DNA of 9,949 nucleotides from an uncultured Eubacteriales bacterium (GCA_905201305.1 CAJKNS010000071.1:1-9949), one strand, 5' to 3'; positions 1 to 6,068 are shown, numbered from the stretch's first letter. Numbers and translations are program-made. Notes: generated from the letters alone by a model not told the origin.

Positions 1-292
1 TGCGGACCGGGAGCTGGGAATCGAACTGCTTTGCCGGAAATTTGGCTACAGTCCCTCGTATTTAAGCCATTTGTATAAGGTAGAACAGGGGGAGAACCTG
101 GTGGATGAAATCACCCGAATTCGAGTTCAGACTGCCAAGCGCCTGTTGTCGGCGACCAACGATACGGTAACCGCCATAGCTGAGCAGGTTGGCTATAACA
201 GCGCCTGGACTCTGACGCGGGCGTTTCGCCGGCAGGATGGCATTTCGCCAACCCAATACCGGCGGGATATTGCCGGAGCATCCGGAAAATAA
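1..292 (+). CDS. AraC/XylS-family transcriptional regulator, C-terminal part (5' end outside the window)
   Basis: The reading frame is open from base 2 to a TAA at 290-292 and gives 96 residues of the C-terminal end of a larger protein. They match the paired helix-turn-helix DNA-binding domain of the AraC/XylS family. The first HTH is around residues 4-24 (LCRKFGYSPSYLSHLYK). A linker helix follows with RIRVQTAKRLL. The second HTH carries the family signature, IAEQVGYNSAWTLTRAFRRQDGISPTQYRR. In this family the domain binds a promoter as a transcription factor, while the missing N-terminal part would sense a ligand or be a response-regulator receiver. Effector and target genes cannot be inferred here. 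The gene converges on the PAP2-like gene, so it is not co-transcribed with it. An internal TTG at 71 could be mistaken for a start, but the family homology continues upstream of it to the window edge. Confidence 0.9.
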   Translation, partial: ADRELGIELLCRKFGYSPSYLSHLYKVEQGENLVDEITRIRVQTAKRLLSATNDTVTAIAEQVGYNSAWTLTRAFRRQDGISPTQYRRDIAGASGK

Positions 293-296
293 CAAT

Positions 297-329
297 AGCC
301 CTCTGTTTTCGTGAAGAAAACAGAGGGCT
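297..329. terminator. Shared hairpin terminator between convergent AraC and PAP2-like genes
   Basis: A perfect 14-bp inverted repeat (arms 297-310 and 316-329, left arm AGCCCTCTGTTTTC) encloses a 5-nt loop. It starts 4 nt after the AraC stop and lies 8 nt beyond the PAP2 stop. Read on the minus strand the stem is followed by a T-rich stretch (ATTGTTATTTT), a good intrinsic terminator for the PAP2-like gene. On the + strand the following T-tract is poor, so termination of the AraC transcript is less certain. Confidence 0.8.
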
Positions 330-337
330 TAAGCGTA

Positions 338-1027
338 TTATTGCGGTTCGGAGACGGTTTGCCTGCGCTTTTCCGGTGCACGGTAAACGATGTAGTATGC
401 TGCAAAGCAAATGGGCAGTGCCGCCAGTAAGTCCAGAACCGAATGCTGCCGAAGAAAAATCGTGGAGATGGAAATCAAAAATGCGGCGATGCCAAAGGCG
501 ATTTTCCAGGGCAGGGTGGAGAAATGGCGGCTGTTCCATGCGGTAAACATCACTGCCAGGGAGCCGACCACATGGAGAGAAGGACAGACGTTGGTATTGG
601 TGTCAAAGCCGTAAAGAAACTGCACCACATGGACCATCCAGTTGTCCCGGGCGAATTCCACCGGGCGGAACTCCTGACAGTTGGGAAACAGAATGTAGAC
701 TGCCACCGACGCCCAATAGGTGATGGCAAGATAGCGGATGAACTTGCGAAAGGTGGGCACATCAAACAGCAGCGTGTAGAGGTGCATGCCGATGATGAAC
801 AAAAACCAGAAGAAATAGGGAATCACAAACCACTCGCAGAAGGGAATGTGACTGTCCAGCGCGCAGGACATAATGTGGTAGCTGTCTCGGATCCAAACCC
901 GCTCAAGGATGAAAAAAACGATGCCGAAGCTGGGCCAGAATAACAGGAGCTTCAGGTGGGAATATCGCGGCTCATTCAGGGTACGGAAATTTAAATCCCG
1001 ATAGTCCACGATGCTTGTATGTTCCAT
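338..1027 (-). CDS. PAP2-superfamily membrane phosphatase / IPC-synthase-like protein (229 aa)
   Basis: This is a multi-pass membrane protein of the type 2 phosphatidic acid phosphatase superfamily, closest in motif layout to the PAP2_3 / inositol-phosphorylceramide-synthase (AUR1-like) branch. Visible catalytic motifs are QEFRP at about 118-122 (end of motif 1), CPSLH at 148-152 (motif 2, PSxH) and RQHSVLD at 193-199 (motif 3, RxxHxxxD). These supply the expected His-152, Arg-193, His-195 and Asp-199. About six hydrophobic segments are seen near residues 25-45, 63-88, 95-114, 148-164, 174-191 and 197-215. The family removes or transfers phosphate groups on lipids such as phosphatidate, undecaprenyl pyrophosphate or, in AUR1-like members, phosphoinositol head groups. 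The substrate here is unknown. I chose the ATG at 1027 because GAGGAA stands 7 nt upstream. An in-frame ATG at 1099 would add 24 residues, but the predicted promoter lies inside that extension. The gene appears monocistronic. Confidence 0.85.
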   Translation of the reverse strand: MEHTSIVDYRDLNFRTLNEPRYSHLKLLLFWPSFGIVFFILERVWIRDSYHIMSCALDSHIPFCEWFVIPYFFWFLFIIGMHLYTLLFDVPTFRKFIRYLAITYWASVAVYILFPNCQEFRPVEFARDNWMVHVVQFLYGFDTNTNVCPSLHVVGSLAVMFTAWNSRHFSTLPWKIAFGIAAFLISISTIFLRQHSVLDLLAALPICFAAYYIVYRAPEKRRQTVSEPQ

Positions 1028-1034
1028 AGAAGAA

Positions 1035-1040
1035 TTCCTC
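1035..1040 (-). promoter_or_regulatory. Ribosome binding site fixing the PAP2-like start
   Basis: GAGGAA on the minus strand sits 7 nt before the ATG at 1027. No comparable site precedes the upstream in-frame ATG at 1099, which is why the shorter 229-residue form is preferred. Confidence 0.7.
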
Positions 1041-1070
1041 GCTGTTGCCAAAATTGTTATTGTTCCACAA

Positions 1071-1099
1071 AGTATAGCATAAGTGGCGGGGTTATGCAA
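1071..1099 (-). promoter_or_regulatory. Extended -10 promoter of the PAP2-like gene
   Basis: On the minus strand the -10 hexamer TATACT (1071-1076) is preceded by TGC, giving an extended -10 element TGnTATACT. A weak -35, TTGCAT (1094-1099), lies 17 bp upstream. Transcription would begin near 1064 and leave a leader of about 37 nt with the ribosome binding site. The strong -10 and poor -35 are typical of promoters that rely on the TGn element or an activator. Confidence 0.65.
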
Positions 1100-1125
1100 T
1101 GTCCATTGTTATGAAAATTCCAGAA

Positions 1126-1168
1126 AACGAAACCTGAAAAACGAATGTTCGGATTGTGCTGTTTCGTT
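1126..1168. promoter_or_regulatory. AACGAA repeat cluster between divergent promoters (possible operator)
   Basis: Between the two divergent promoters there is an 8-bp inverted repeat, AACGAAAC (1126-1133) and GTTTCGTT (1161-1168). A third copy of the core AACGAA lies at 1140-1145, so two direct copies are 14 bp apart and one copy is inverted. The position suits a regulator acting on one or both promoters. No regulator is identified, and AT-rich intergenic DNA can produce such short repeats by chance. Confidence 0.3.
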
Positions 1169-1196
1169 GGATTTGGACAGTTTGACTCCGAAAGAA

Positions 1197-1225
1197 TTGA
1201 CGCGCCGCCTCAGGACATTTATAAT
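1197..1225 (+). promoter_or_regulatory. Near-consensus sigma-A promoter of the beta-solenoid gene
   Basis: The -35 hexamer TTGACG (1197-1202) and perfect -10 TATAAT (1220-1225) are separated by 17 bp, the optimal spacing for the housekeeping sigma factor. The start point would be near 1232. This gives a leader of about 50 nt with AAAGGAG at 1265-1271, 9 nt before the ATG at 1281. The match predicts strong expression of this single gene. Confidence 0.8.
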
Positions 1226-1280
1226 AGGCTTAACAATCTGGGGCACTGGGAAAATGTGCTCATGAAAGGAGCTTTTCACC

Positions 1281-3371
1281 ATGGAAAAACTGAAGACTTA
1301 TCTTCTGGACGGAAAAGAGGTGCCGGAGGGAACACCCTGCGCAGTTTTGTATGAAACCGATCCCATTGCGCCGGAAACGGGACTGTATGCCGGCGGCATG
1401 ACCAAGGGTAGCAGCAATTATCGTACCGCGCTGTTTGTAGACGGGGGCAAGGTGCAGGAGCATCAGTCCGTTACGGCTGCAATCGCGGGCGGCAGCTATG
1501 ACGGAACCGGCATCACCGGCGGCGTCATTGACTCCGACAACCAGTATTTCAACGGCGTTATGGTCAACGACTCCGACTTTACGGTTAAGAACCTCACCAT
1601 GACAGCTGACGGCTCCGGCGGCAACGACTTTAAGGGCTTTGGCGCTGGCGTTGCCGGTTATGGAAAAACCAGGCTGGATGTAGACGGCTTTGTATTTGAG
1701 GGCGCAGGCGCGGTTCGTCACGGCGTATTTGCAGGCGGCAGCCATCCAGAGGACAGCCTCACTGTGAATGTGAAGAACTCCTATGTCAAGGCGAACGGCT
1801 CCAAGTATGATTTGGCAGCCGAGGGCATGAGCTCCTGCCCCTGGATGCTGGGTATCAGCCCCGACGGTCATGCCCGGGCAACCATGTGCGACGGCTATAG
1901 CCATGTGAACTATGAGAAGGATGTGCTGCTGTCCGACGGCTGGGGCGTTCTCTCCGTGGATGATACCGGCGATACCAAGGAATTCGGCACCTATGCCATT
2001 GAGATGCAGGTAAAGGATTCCGTCATCGACGTGACCACCGAGGGCACGGACGATCCCAGCTGCTATGCCACCTATTCCATCGGCGGCTGCCGGAACCGGT
2101 TCTATGGCTGCACCGTAGGTGATGCCGCGGATTCCGAGGCATTTAAGGCACTGAAGGCTGCGCTGCCCAACACCGGGCTGGTCTATGACTACGCCACAAA
2201 GAAGTACGGCATGACCTATGCGGCGGTGGTTGCCAATGAGCATGCTTCCGCAGGCTGGTATGACGGCTGCAACGTTACCACCAAATACGGCGTGATGTAT
2301 CACAAGACCAACAACGTCCGCTATGTGCCCGGCGCAGAGGACGATACCGCAAAGACCCTTCCGGCGTGCGGCGTAACCGAGGTGAAGAATTCTGCGTTCC
2401 ATACCCAGGGTGCGGCATTCCTGATTAAGGCTTGTACCCCTGCTATCGATGTGGTGAACAGCAAGCTCCAGTCGGAGCAGGGCGTAATTGCTCAGCTGAT
2501 GACTTGCGACGATCCCGGCATGGGCACCCCTGCATTCTCCGAGGTGCTGGACCTTACCGCTCCCGTGGCGAAGGACCCGAAATACAATCCCTATGACTAT
2601 AACCGCAAGGATCAGAAGCTGTTCCGGAAGTTTGACGTAAAGAACATGATTGCCGATCCACAGTTGACCTTTACGGACTGCAACGAGAAGAACGGCACGG
2701 CACTGGAGGGCGGCTTCTACAACAGCATTTCCGTAGAGACCAACGGCGAAGGCATGATTTGGTGGGGTCAGAACATGATCCTGACCTTTAACGGCTGTGA
2801 CATCAAGGGCGCAATGACCTCCTCTGTGGCAGCACATAATGGCTATTCCTATTATCTGGCGGACGCCAACAACGAGTATGGCGGCATTCCGATCAACGGC
2901 GACGGCTTTGAGATCGCCGGCAAGTGGGAGAAGCCCTCTTTCGGTCCTCCCATGCCCGCTGAGGGCGAGGGTGCACCGGATATGGCTGGTATGCCGCCCA
3001 TGGAGGAGATGCTTTCTATGGAGGGAATGCCTCCCATGCCCGAGCCGAAGTTCTACTTCACGCCCGATTATGACGAAAAGGGCAGCCTGATTGTCATTGG
3101 CAAGGAAAAGCTCACGCCCACTAAGGGCTGCATCATCGGCAAGGATGCAACGCTGCTGGGCGGACTCACCAATACGCCTGCGCCCACTGTCAACAACGGC
3201 GTCTGGGTGAAGCTGGAGCAGTCCACCTGGCAGCCGGAGGGCAGAAACTATCTGACCCGGCTGGAGGTAGACGGAGAATCGAAGATCCTCGGCAAGATCA
3301 CGGTCAACGGCACGGTAACTGTGCCCGAGGCAGGGAAGGTGTACACCGGTAAGATCGTCGTTACAGCATAA
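1281..3371 (+). CDS. Large beta-solenoid-type repeat protein with methionine-ladder linker, function unknown (696 aa)
   Basis: I do not recognise a named family. From about residue 75 to 515 the sequence repeats short coils typical of right-handed beta-helix proteins, for example FTVKNLTMTADG (100-111), VNVKNSYVKANG (162-173), WYDGCNVTTKYG (326-337), TEVKNSAFHTQG (366-377) and LTFNGCDIKG (501-510). Residues 551-589 form a Pro/Met/Glu/Gly-rich linker, and 590-696 form a separate beta-rich C-terminal domain. In the linker, methionines 568, 571, 574, 577, 580, 583 and 586 are spaced exactly every third residue. The N-terminus (MEKLKTYLLDGKEVPEG) has no signal peptide, no membrane segment is visible, and there are 13 cysteines, so I infer a cytoplasmic protein. 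The strong promoter and the terminator right after the stop suggest a monocistronic, well-expressed gene. Beta-solenoids serve as carbohydrate-active enzymes, adhesins or scaffolds, and none of these roles is supported specifically here. The ATG at 1281 is favoured by the AAAGGAG site. Confidence 0.8.
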   Translation: MEKLKTYLLDGKEVPEGTPCAVLYETDPIAPETGLYAGGMTKGSSNYRTALFVDGGKVQEHQSVTAAIAGGSYDGTGITGGVIDSDNQYFNGVMVNDSDFTVKNLTMTADGSGGNDFKGFGAGVAGYGKTRLDVDGFVFEGAGAVRHGVFAGGSHPEDSLTVNVKNSYVKANGSKYDLAAEGMSSCPWMLGISPDGHARATMCDGYSHVNYEKDVLLSDGWGVLSVDDTGDTKEFGTYAIEMQVKDSVIDVTTEGTDDPSCYATYSIGGCRNRFYGCTVGDAADSEAFKALKAALPNTGLVYDYATKKYGMTYAAVVANEHASAGWYDGCNVTTKYGVMYHKTNNVRYVPGAEDDTAKTLPACGVTEVKNSAFHTQGAAFLIKACTPAIDVVNSKLQSEQGVIAQLMTCDDPGMGTPAFSEVLDLTAPVAKDPKYNPYDYNRKDQKLFRKFDVKNMIADPQLTFTDCNEKNGTALEGGFYNSISVETNGEGMIWWGQNMILTFNGCDIKGAMTSSVAAHNGYSYYLADANNEYGGIPINGDGFEIAGKWEKPSFGPPMPAEGEGAPDMAGMPPMEEMLSMEGMPPMPEPKFYFTPDYDEKGSLIVIGKEKLTPTKGCIIGKDATLLGGLTNTPAPTVNNGVWVKLEQSTWQPEGRNYLTRLEVDGESKILGKITVNGTVTVPEAGKVYTGKIVVTA
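2982..3038 (+). repeat. Period-9-nt coding repeat encoding a methionine ladder (MxxMxxM...)
   Basis: An ATG codon recurs every 9 nt seven times, placing Met at residues 568, 571, 574, 577, 580, 583 and 586 of the beta-solenoid protein. The two residues between vary (AG, PP, EE, LS, EG, PP). Because the intervening codons differ, this is not a simple recent microsatellite expansion, and the methionine spacing appears to be what is kept. A further Met at 558 opens the linker. Confidence 0.9.
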
Positions 3372-3372
3372 A

Positions 3373-3411
3373 AGACTGGCGAAAAACCGATTGGGTTTTT
3401 CGCCAAAGTCT
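3373..3411. terminator. Bidirectional hairpin terminator after the beta-solenoid gene
   Basis: A perfect 11-bp stem, GGCGAAAAACC (3378-3388) with GGTTTTTCGCC (3394-3404), encloses a 5-nt loop. It is lengthened by AGACT/AGTCT flanks at 3373-3377 and 3407-3411. It follows the TAA at 3369-3371 directly. Read on the minus strand it is followed by TTTTATGC, so it also fits as a backstop for transcripts arriving from the SLH-CAP gene. On the + strand the trailing T-tract is weak. Confidence 0.7.
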
Positions 3412-3648
3412 CTTGCCGGACACTGCGCGTGCCCAACGGAAATCCCCTTGGGGGACGCCCGTTGTCCGCTTGAGGCGGACAACGAACACATTTGCGTCCT
3501 ATATAGTATTTTGCGTCGTGTACAGAAGGTGAATTGCCCCAAAGGGCAAGAGAAGCCACCCTGGGGTGCGCCCCTCCGCAAAATCGGCAAACTCTGCGAG
3601 GCTTTTTTGACACGCTGAGAGAGCCTGGCTTTGGCCAGCGCCTCGTTT
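3412..3648. other. Hairpin-dense convergent intergenic region, possible dispersed element or structured RNA
   Basis: No supportable gene lies between the beta-solenoid and SLH-CAP stops. The stretch is packed with inverted repeats: CGTTGTCCGC/GCGGACAACG (3460-3469 and 3475-3484, 10 bp, 5-nt loop), TCCCC/GGGGA around 3443-3454, TTGCCC/GGGCAA around 3535-3548, CCTC(C)GCA/TGCGAGG (3573-3601) followed by CTTTTTT, and CTGGC/GCCAG around 3625-3638 followed by a T-run. TTTGCGTC also occurs twice (about 3490 and 3511) on either side of the palindrome CTATATAG. Multiple terminators could explain part of this. The density and length suggest a small dispersed intergenic repeat or a structured transcript, which is inference. 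Confidence 0.45.
3573..3608 (+). terminator. Candidate second + strand intrinsic terminator
   Basis: CCTC(C)GCA pairs with TGCGAGG through 7 bp and one bulge across a loop of about 14 nt, followed by CTTTTTT at 3602-3608. It would catch + strand read-through from the beta-solenoid gene. The large loop makes it less certain than the first hairpin. Confidence 0.4.
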
Positions 3649-5250
3649 TTAGTTTATGGTCATGGTAAAATCGGTAGTCCAATAGTACCCGTAGTCGCTA
3701 TTTTCGTTGTAGCCGGCGCCCACGCCCGCATAGTTGAAGCCAGTCATGCCAGTTCGATGCGGCTTGGAGTGGAGCCAGAGGTTAAAGGCGTCGAGGCCGT
3801 TGGTCTCGGTAATGCAGGAGTTTTCGCCAATGAAGGATCCGGTGATGTTGAGGCCCGTGGCTTCGATCCGGTCCTGGGGCGTTACGCCGTCGGGATCCAC
3901 ATGGGAGTTGTAGTTCCGGTCCGCCATGTCCTGGGAGTGGAGCCGGGCCACCTCCGCCAGAGTGTCGTTCCAGGTCAGAGGCGAAATGTCCCGATGGGAC
4001 CGCCAGGCGTTGATCACATGGAAGCAGACCTTACTCTCCTGCCGGAGCTGATCCGTGGTGGGCTTTACGGAGTTGTAGACCCCGGAGAGATAGGCGTCAT
4101 AGGCCGCGATCCACTGGTCCACTGCCGCCTGGTCATTTTCGTTGGGGAAGCCGTCCTGGGAGGGATCATGGGGCAGCTGGCTCAGGTCGGAGATGGAGAT
4201 GCCCGCCAAACTGCTGTCGGCGGTGACGTCGAGCTGGAAGGCGCAGGACAGGGTGGAGTGACTCTGATTTTGGATGGATTTGGCATAGTCATCCATCTCG
4301 TCGGCATCCAGAATGTCCCCGATGCGGTAGCCCAGATAGCTCATGTTCTCCGCGGCCATGTAGAGCCGGTAGACCTTGCCTTCCTTCACCAGCGCCATAA
4401 AGAAGTTGTGGTAGTTGTCGGTGTTGTAGAGATACCATGTGCCCCGGAAGGTTCCGGTGAGCTTTTCAGAGGGCTGACCTACGGCGGAGCACAGCTCCGC
4501 TTCCGTCATGCCCAGCCAGAGGCTGCCGCCGTCGTCAAAGTACAATGTGGAATACTTGGCGTCCATGGGCTGCGGCTGCGGCTCCGGCTCCGGGGGCGCC
4601 GGGGGATCGTTCAGATCAATGTCATAGCAGTCGATGAACCGCTGCATGATGGTGGCCACCTGGGCCCGGATGGCGCTGCCCTTGGGGGCGAGCACATCGT
4701 CCTTTACGCCGTTGACAATGGCCTCGCTCACCGCCCAGTTGCAGGCGGGCAGCGCCCAAGACGAAATGCTGCCCGCATCCGTAAAGTCCTCATAGCAGTC
4801 GTAGTAGCTTACGGTGTCAAAGGTCAGGTACTGGGCGTACCGGTAGAGCATGGTCACCAGCTGCTCCCGGGTCACGGGATCGTTGGGGGAGAAGTTTCCC
4901 TTGCCGGTGCCATTGACGATGCTGTTGTTGGCGGCCCAGCTGATGGCGTCCGAATACCACTTGCCCTGGGGCACATCGCCGAACTGGTATACATCGGTGT
5001 CGGGGCTGCCGGAGATCCGGTAGAGGATCGTCACCACCATGGCGCGGGTGGTGGTGGCCTCGGGGCTGAACTCTCCGTTGCCGGTGCCGTTCATGAGGCC
5101 GTTTTCATAGGCGTACTGGACATAGGGGGCATACCATGCCCCCTTGGGCACGTCAGAAAAGCTGGAGGTCGCCGCCGCAGGGAGGACCAGAAGGCCCGTC
5201 AGCAGGCTCAGGCACAGCAGCAGGGAGACTGTGCGCGTAAAGCGCTTCAT
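3649..5250 (-). CDS. S-layer-anchored CAP/SCP-domain surface protein with three SLH domains (533 aa)
   Basis: Residues 1-28 are a signal peptide (MKRFTRTV, hydrophobic core, AAA cleavage region). Three SLH domains follow at about 30-80, 88-140 and 153-206. The first two carry the usual FSDVPKGAWY and TRAMVVTILYR type signatures, and the third is more diverged. A Pro/Glu/Gln linker (216-229) leads to a CAP-associated N-terminal domain (about 234-370; LGMTEAELCSAVGQP, then GTWYLYNTDN). A CAP/SCP/PR-1 domain follows at about 402-533. The CAP cavity residues are visible as His-438 or His-450, Glu-476 in GEN, and His-498 in KPHRTGM, followed by YAGVGAGY. SLH domains tether proteins to pyruvylated secondary cell-wall polymers, so the protein should sit on the outer wall. 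Bacterial CAP domains are often linked to sporulation, wall or ligand-binding roles, and the exact function is unknown. The ATG has AGGAAG 8 nt upstream and its own promoter. The gene reads alone. Confidence 0.92.
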   Translation of the reverse strand: MKRFTRTVSLLLCLSLLTGLLVLPAAATSSFSDVPKGAWYAPYVQYAYENGLMNGTGNGEFSPEATTTRAMVVTILYRISGSPDTDVYQFGDVPQGKWYSDAISWAANNSIVNGTGKGNFSPNDPVTREQLVTMLYRYAQYLTFDTVSYYDCYEDFTDAGSISSWALPACNWAVSEAIVNGVKDDVLAPKGSAIRAQVATIMQRFIDCYDIDLNDPPAPPEPEPQPQPMDAKYSTLYFDDGGSLWLGMTEAELCSAVGQPSEKLTGTFRGTWYLYNTDNYHNFFMALVKEGKVYRLYMAAENMSYLGYRIGDILDADEMDDYAKSIQNQSHSTLSCAFQLDVTADSSLAGISISDLSQLPHDPSQDGFPNENDQAAVDQWIAAYDAYLSGVYNSVKPTTDQLRQESKVCFHVINAWRSHRDISPLTWNDTLAEVARLHSQDMADRNYNSHVDPDGVTPQDRIEATGLNITGSFIGENSCITETNGLDAFNLWLHSKPHRTGMTGFNYAGVGAGYNENSDYGYYWTTDFTMTIN

Positions 5251-5292
5251 GTTTCATACTTCCTTTTCTCTGTGGAATCAAATGTCCTGCTT

Positions 5293-5322
5293 ATCATACT
5301 TCCCAATGAGGGGAAATGTCAA
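5293..5322 (-). promoter_or_regulatory. Sigma-A promoter of the SLH-CAP gene
   Basis: On the minus strand a perfect -35 TTGACA (5317-5322) and a -10 TATGAT (5293-5298, five of six consensus bases) are 18 bp apart. The start point would be near 5286, giving a leader of about 35 nt that contains AAAAGGAAG. The promoter sits directly downstream of the terminator of the preceding operon, so the gene is expected to be transcribed independently. Confidence 0.8.
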
Positions 5323-5326
5323 TACG

Positions 5327-5355
5327 AAAAAGGGCCGCCGGAGCACTCCAGCGCC
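5327..5355 (-). terminator. Intrinsic terminator of the formate dehydrogenase/channel operon
   Basis: Read on the minus strand, GCTGGAG and CTCCGGC pair around a very short loop, the stem is extended by GC pairs with one mismatch, and CCCTTTTT follows. It begins about 17 nt after the channel stop codon. Its T-tract ends only about 4 bp before the -35 of the SLH-CAP promoter. Confidence 0.7.
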
Positions 5356-5371
5356 TCTTTTATCCGATTAA

Positions 5372-6040
5372 TCATTCCGCGGTCAGCTTCCCACAGAGCT
5401 TCTCCGCCAAGGGGAACAGCACCCCGCCCACCATGTTGCCAAGGGAGATCACCACCAGGTACAAAAGGCTCTTCCCGGGCATGGAAAACAGCACCCCGGA
5501 CACCGCCCAATAGTACATGTCTGCAATGGAGTGCTCCGTACCGCAGAGGATAAAGATGGAGACCCCCAGAAAAATGGCCAGATATTTTCCCAGCTCATGG
5601 GGATTCTTGGCGTAGCCGTTGACGGCCAGATAGATGAAGATGTTGCAGATGCAGGCCAGCAGGAACACAGAGCCAAGGCTGGTGGCCATTTTTCCCTCGA
5701 CCATGGCCTTGGCGGTGATGTTGATGCCCGCCTCACTGCCGCAGATGGCGGTGAGGTTTTCCGCCAGCGCCAGAAGGCTGGTGCCCACCAGATTGCCCAC
5801 CCAGATCACTGCCAGCGTAATCAGATAGCTGGGCTTATTGTCAAAGAGATAGCAGGCTTTTCCGGTGAACAGATTGTATCCCCGGGTGCAGATGGCAAAC
5901 AGACCGATGCCAAACAGAATTGCGCCCACGATATTTGCGCCGGTAAAGGCATCCTTGACCCGGAGAAAAACCGTGCCGCCCAGACCGATGCAGATGCCCG
6001 CCAGAATGGCGTAGACAAAGGTAGCCAGATGTTTTTTCAT
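5372..6040 (-). CDS. Formate/nitrite transporter (FNT, FocA-like) family channel (222 aa)
   Basis: FNT proteins are pentameric inner-membrane channels passing formate, nitrite, hydrosulfide or similar monovalent acids. Diagnostic features are LFTGKACY (57-64, the first pore half-helix region), CNIFIYLAV (132-140) and FILCGTEHSIADMYYW (163-178). The central pore His-170 corresponds to the conserved His of E. coli FocA (GFEHSIANM). About six hydrophobic segments are present. At 222 residues it is shorter than FocA (about 285) and lacks most of the N-terminal cytoplasmic helix. I chose the ATG at 6040 because AAGGAAGG lies 9 nt upstream. An in-frame ATG at 6076 would add 12 residues but falls inside the intercistronic hairpin. 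Position directly after the formate dehydrogenase gene argues for formate as substrate. The family alone would also allow nitrite or hydrosulfide, so no gene symbol is given. Confidence 0.9.
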   Translation of the reverse strand: MKKHLATFVYAILAGICIGLGGTVFLRVKDAFTGANIVGAILFGIGLFAICTRGYNLFTGKACYLFDNKPSYLITLAVIWVGNLVGTSLLALAENLTAICGSEAGINITAKAMVEGKMATSLGSVFLLACICNIFIYLAVNGYAKNPHELGKYLAIFLGVSIFILCGTEHSIADMYYWAVSGVLFSMPGKSLLYLVVISLGNMVGGVLFPLAEKLCGKLTAE

Positions 6041-6049
6041 AATGCAGAA

Positions 6050-6057
6050 CCTTCCTT
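6050..6057 (-). promoter_or_regulatory. Ribosome binding site fixing the FNT channel start
   Basis: AAGGAAGG on the minus strand stands 9 nt before the ATG at 6040. The alternative in-frame ATG at 6076 lies in the left arm of the intercistronic hairpin and has no such site at the right distance. Confidence 0.75.
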
Positions 6058-6068
6058 CTTTTTCTGTG

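Noticed and set aside
443..943. A 166-codon + strand frame inside the PAP2-like gene
   Set aside because: It is antisense to a membrane protein with all three PAP2 motifs, and it lacks a promoter or recognisable domain.
1260..3590. A 776-codon open frame on the minus strand opposite the beta-solenoid gene
   Set aside because: It has no ribosome binding site and begins in the hairpin-rich gap. The + strand frame has a strong promoter, a Shine-Dalgarno site, a coherent repeat structure and a terminator.
3248..3682. A 144-codon minus frame with CRFCGG and CVRCPP, resembling a small zinc-ribbon protein
   Set aside because: It starts inside the SLH-CAP gene and ends inside the beta-solenoid gene, crosses several hairpins and has no convincing start site. 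The two CxxC pairs look incidental to the structured DNA.
3631..5553. A 640-codon + strand frame opposite the SLH-CAP gene
   Set aside because: It is antisense to a protein with a signal peptide, three SLH domains and a CAP domain, and has Val/Gly-rich shadow composition.
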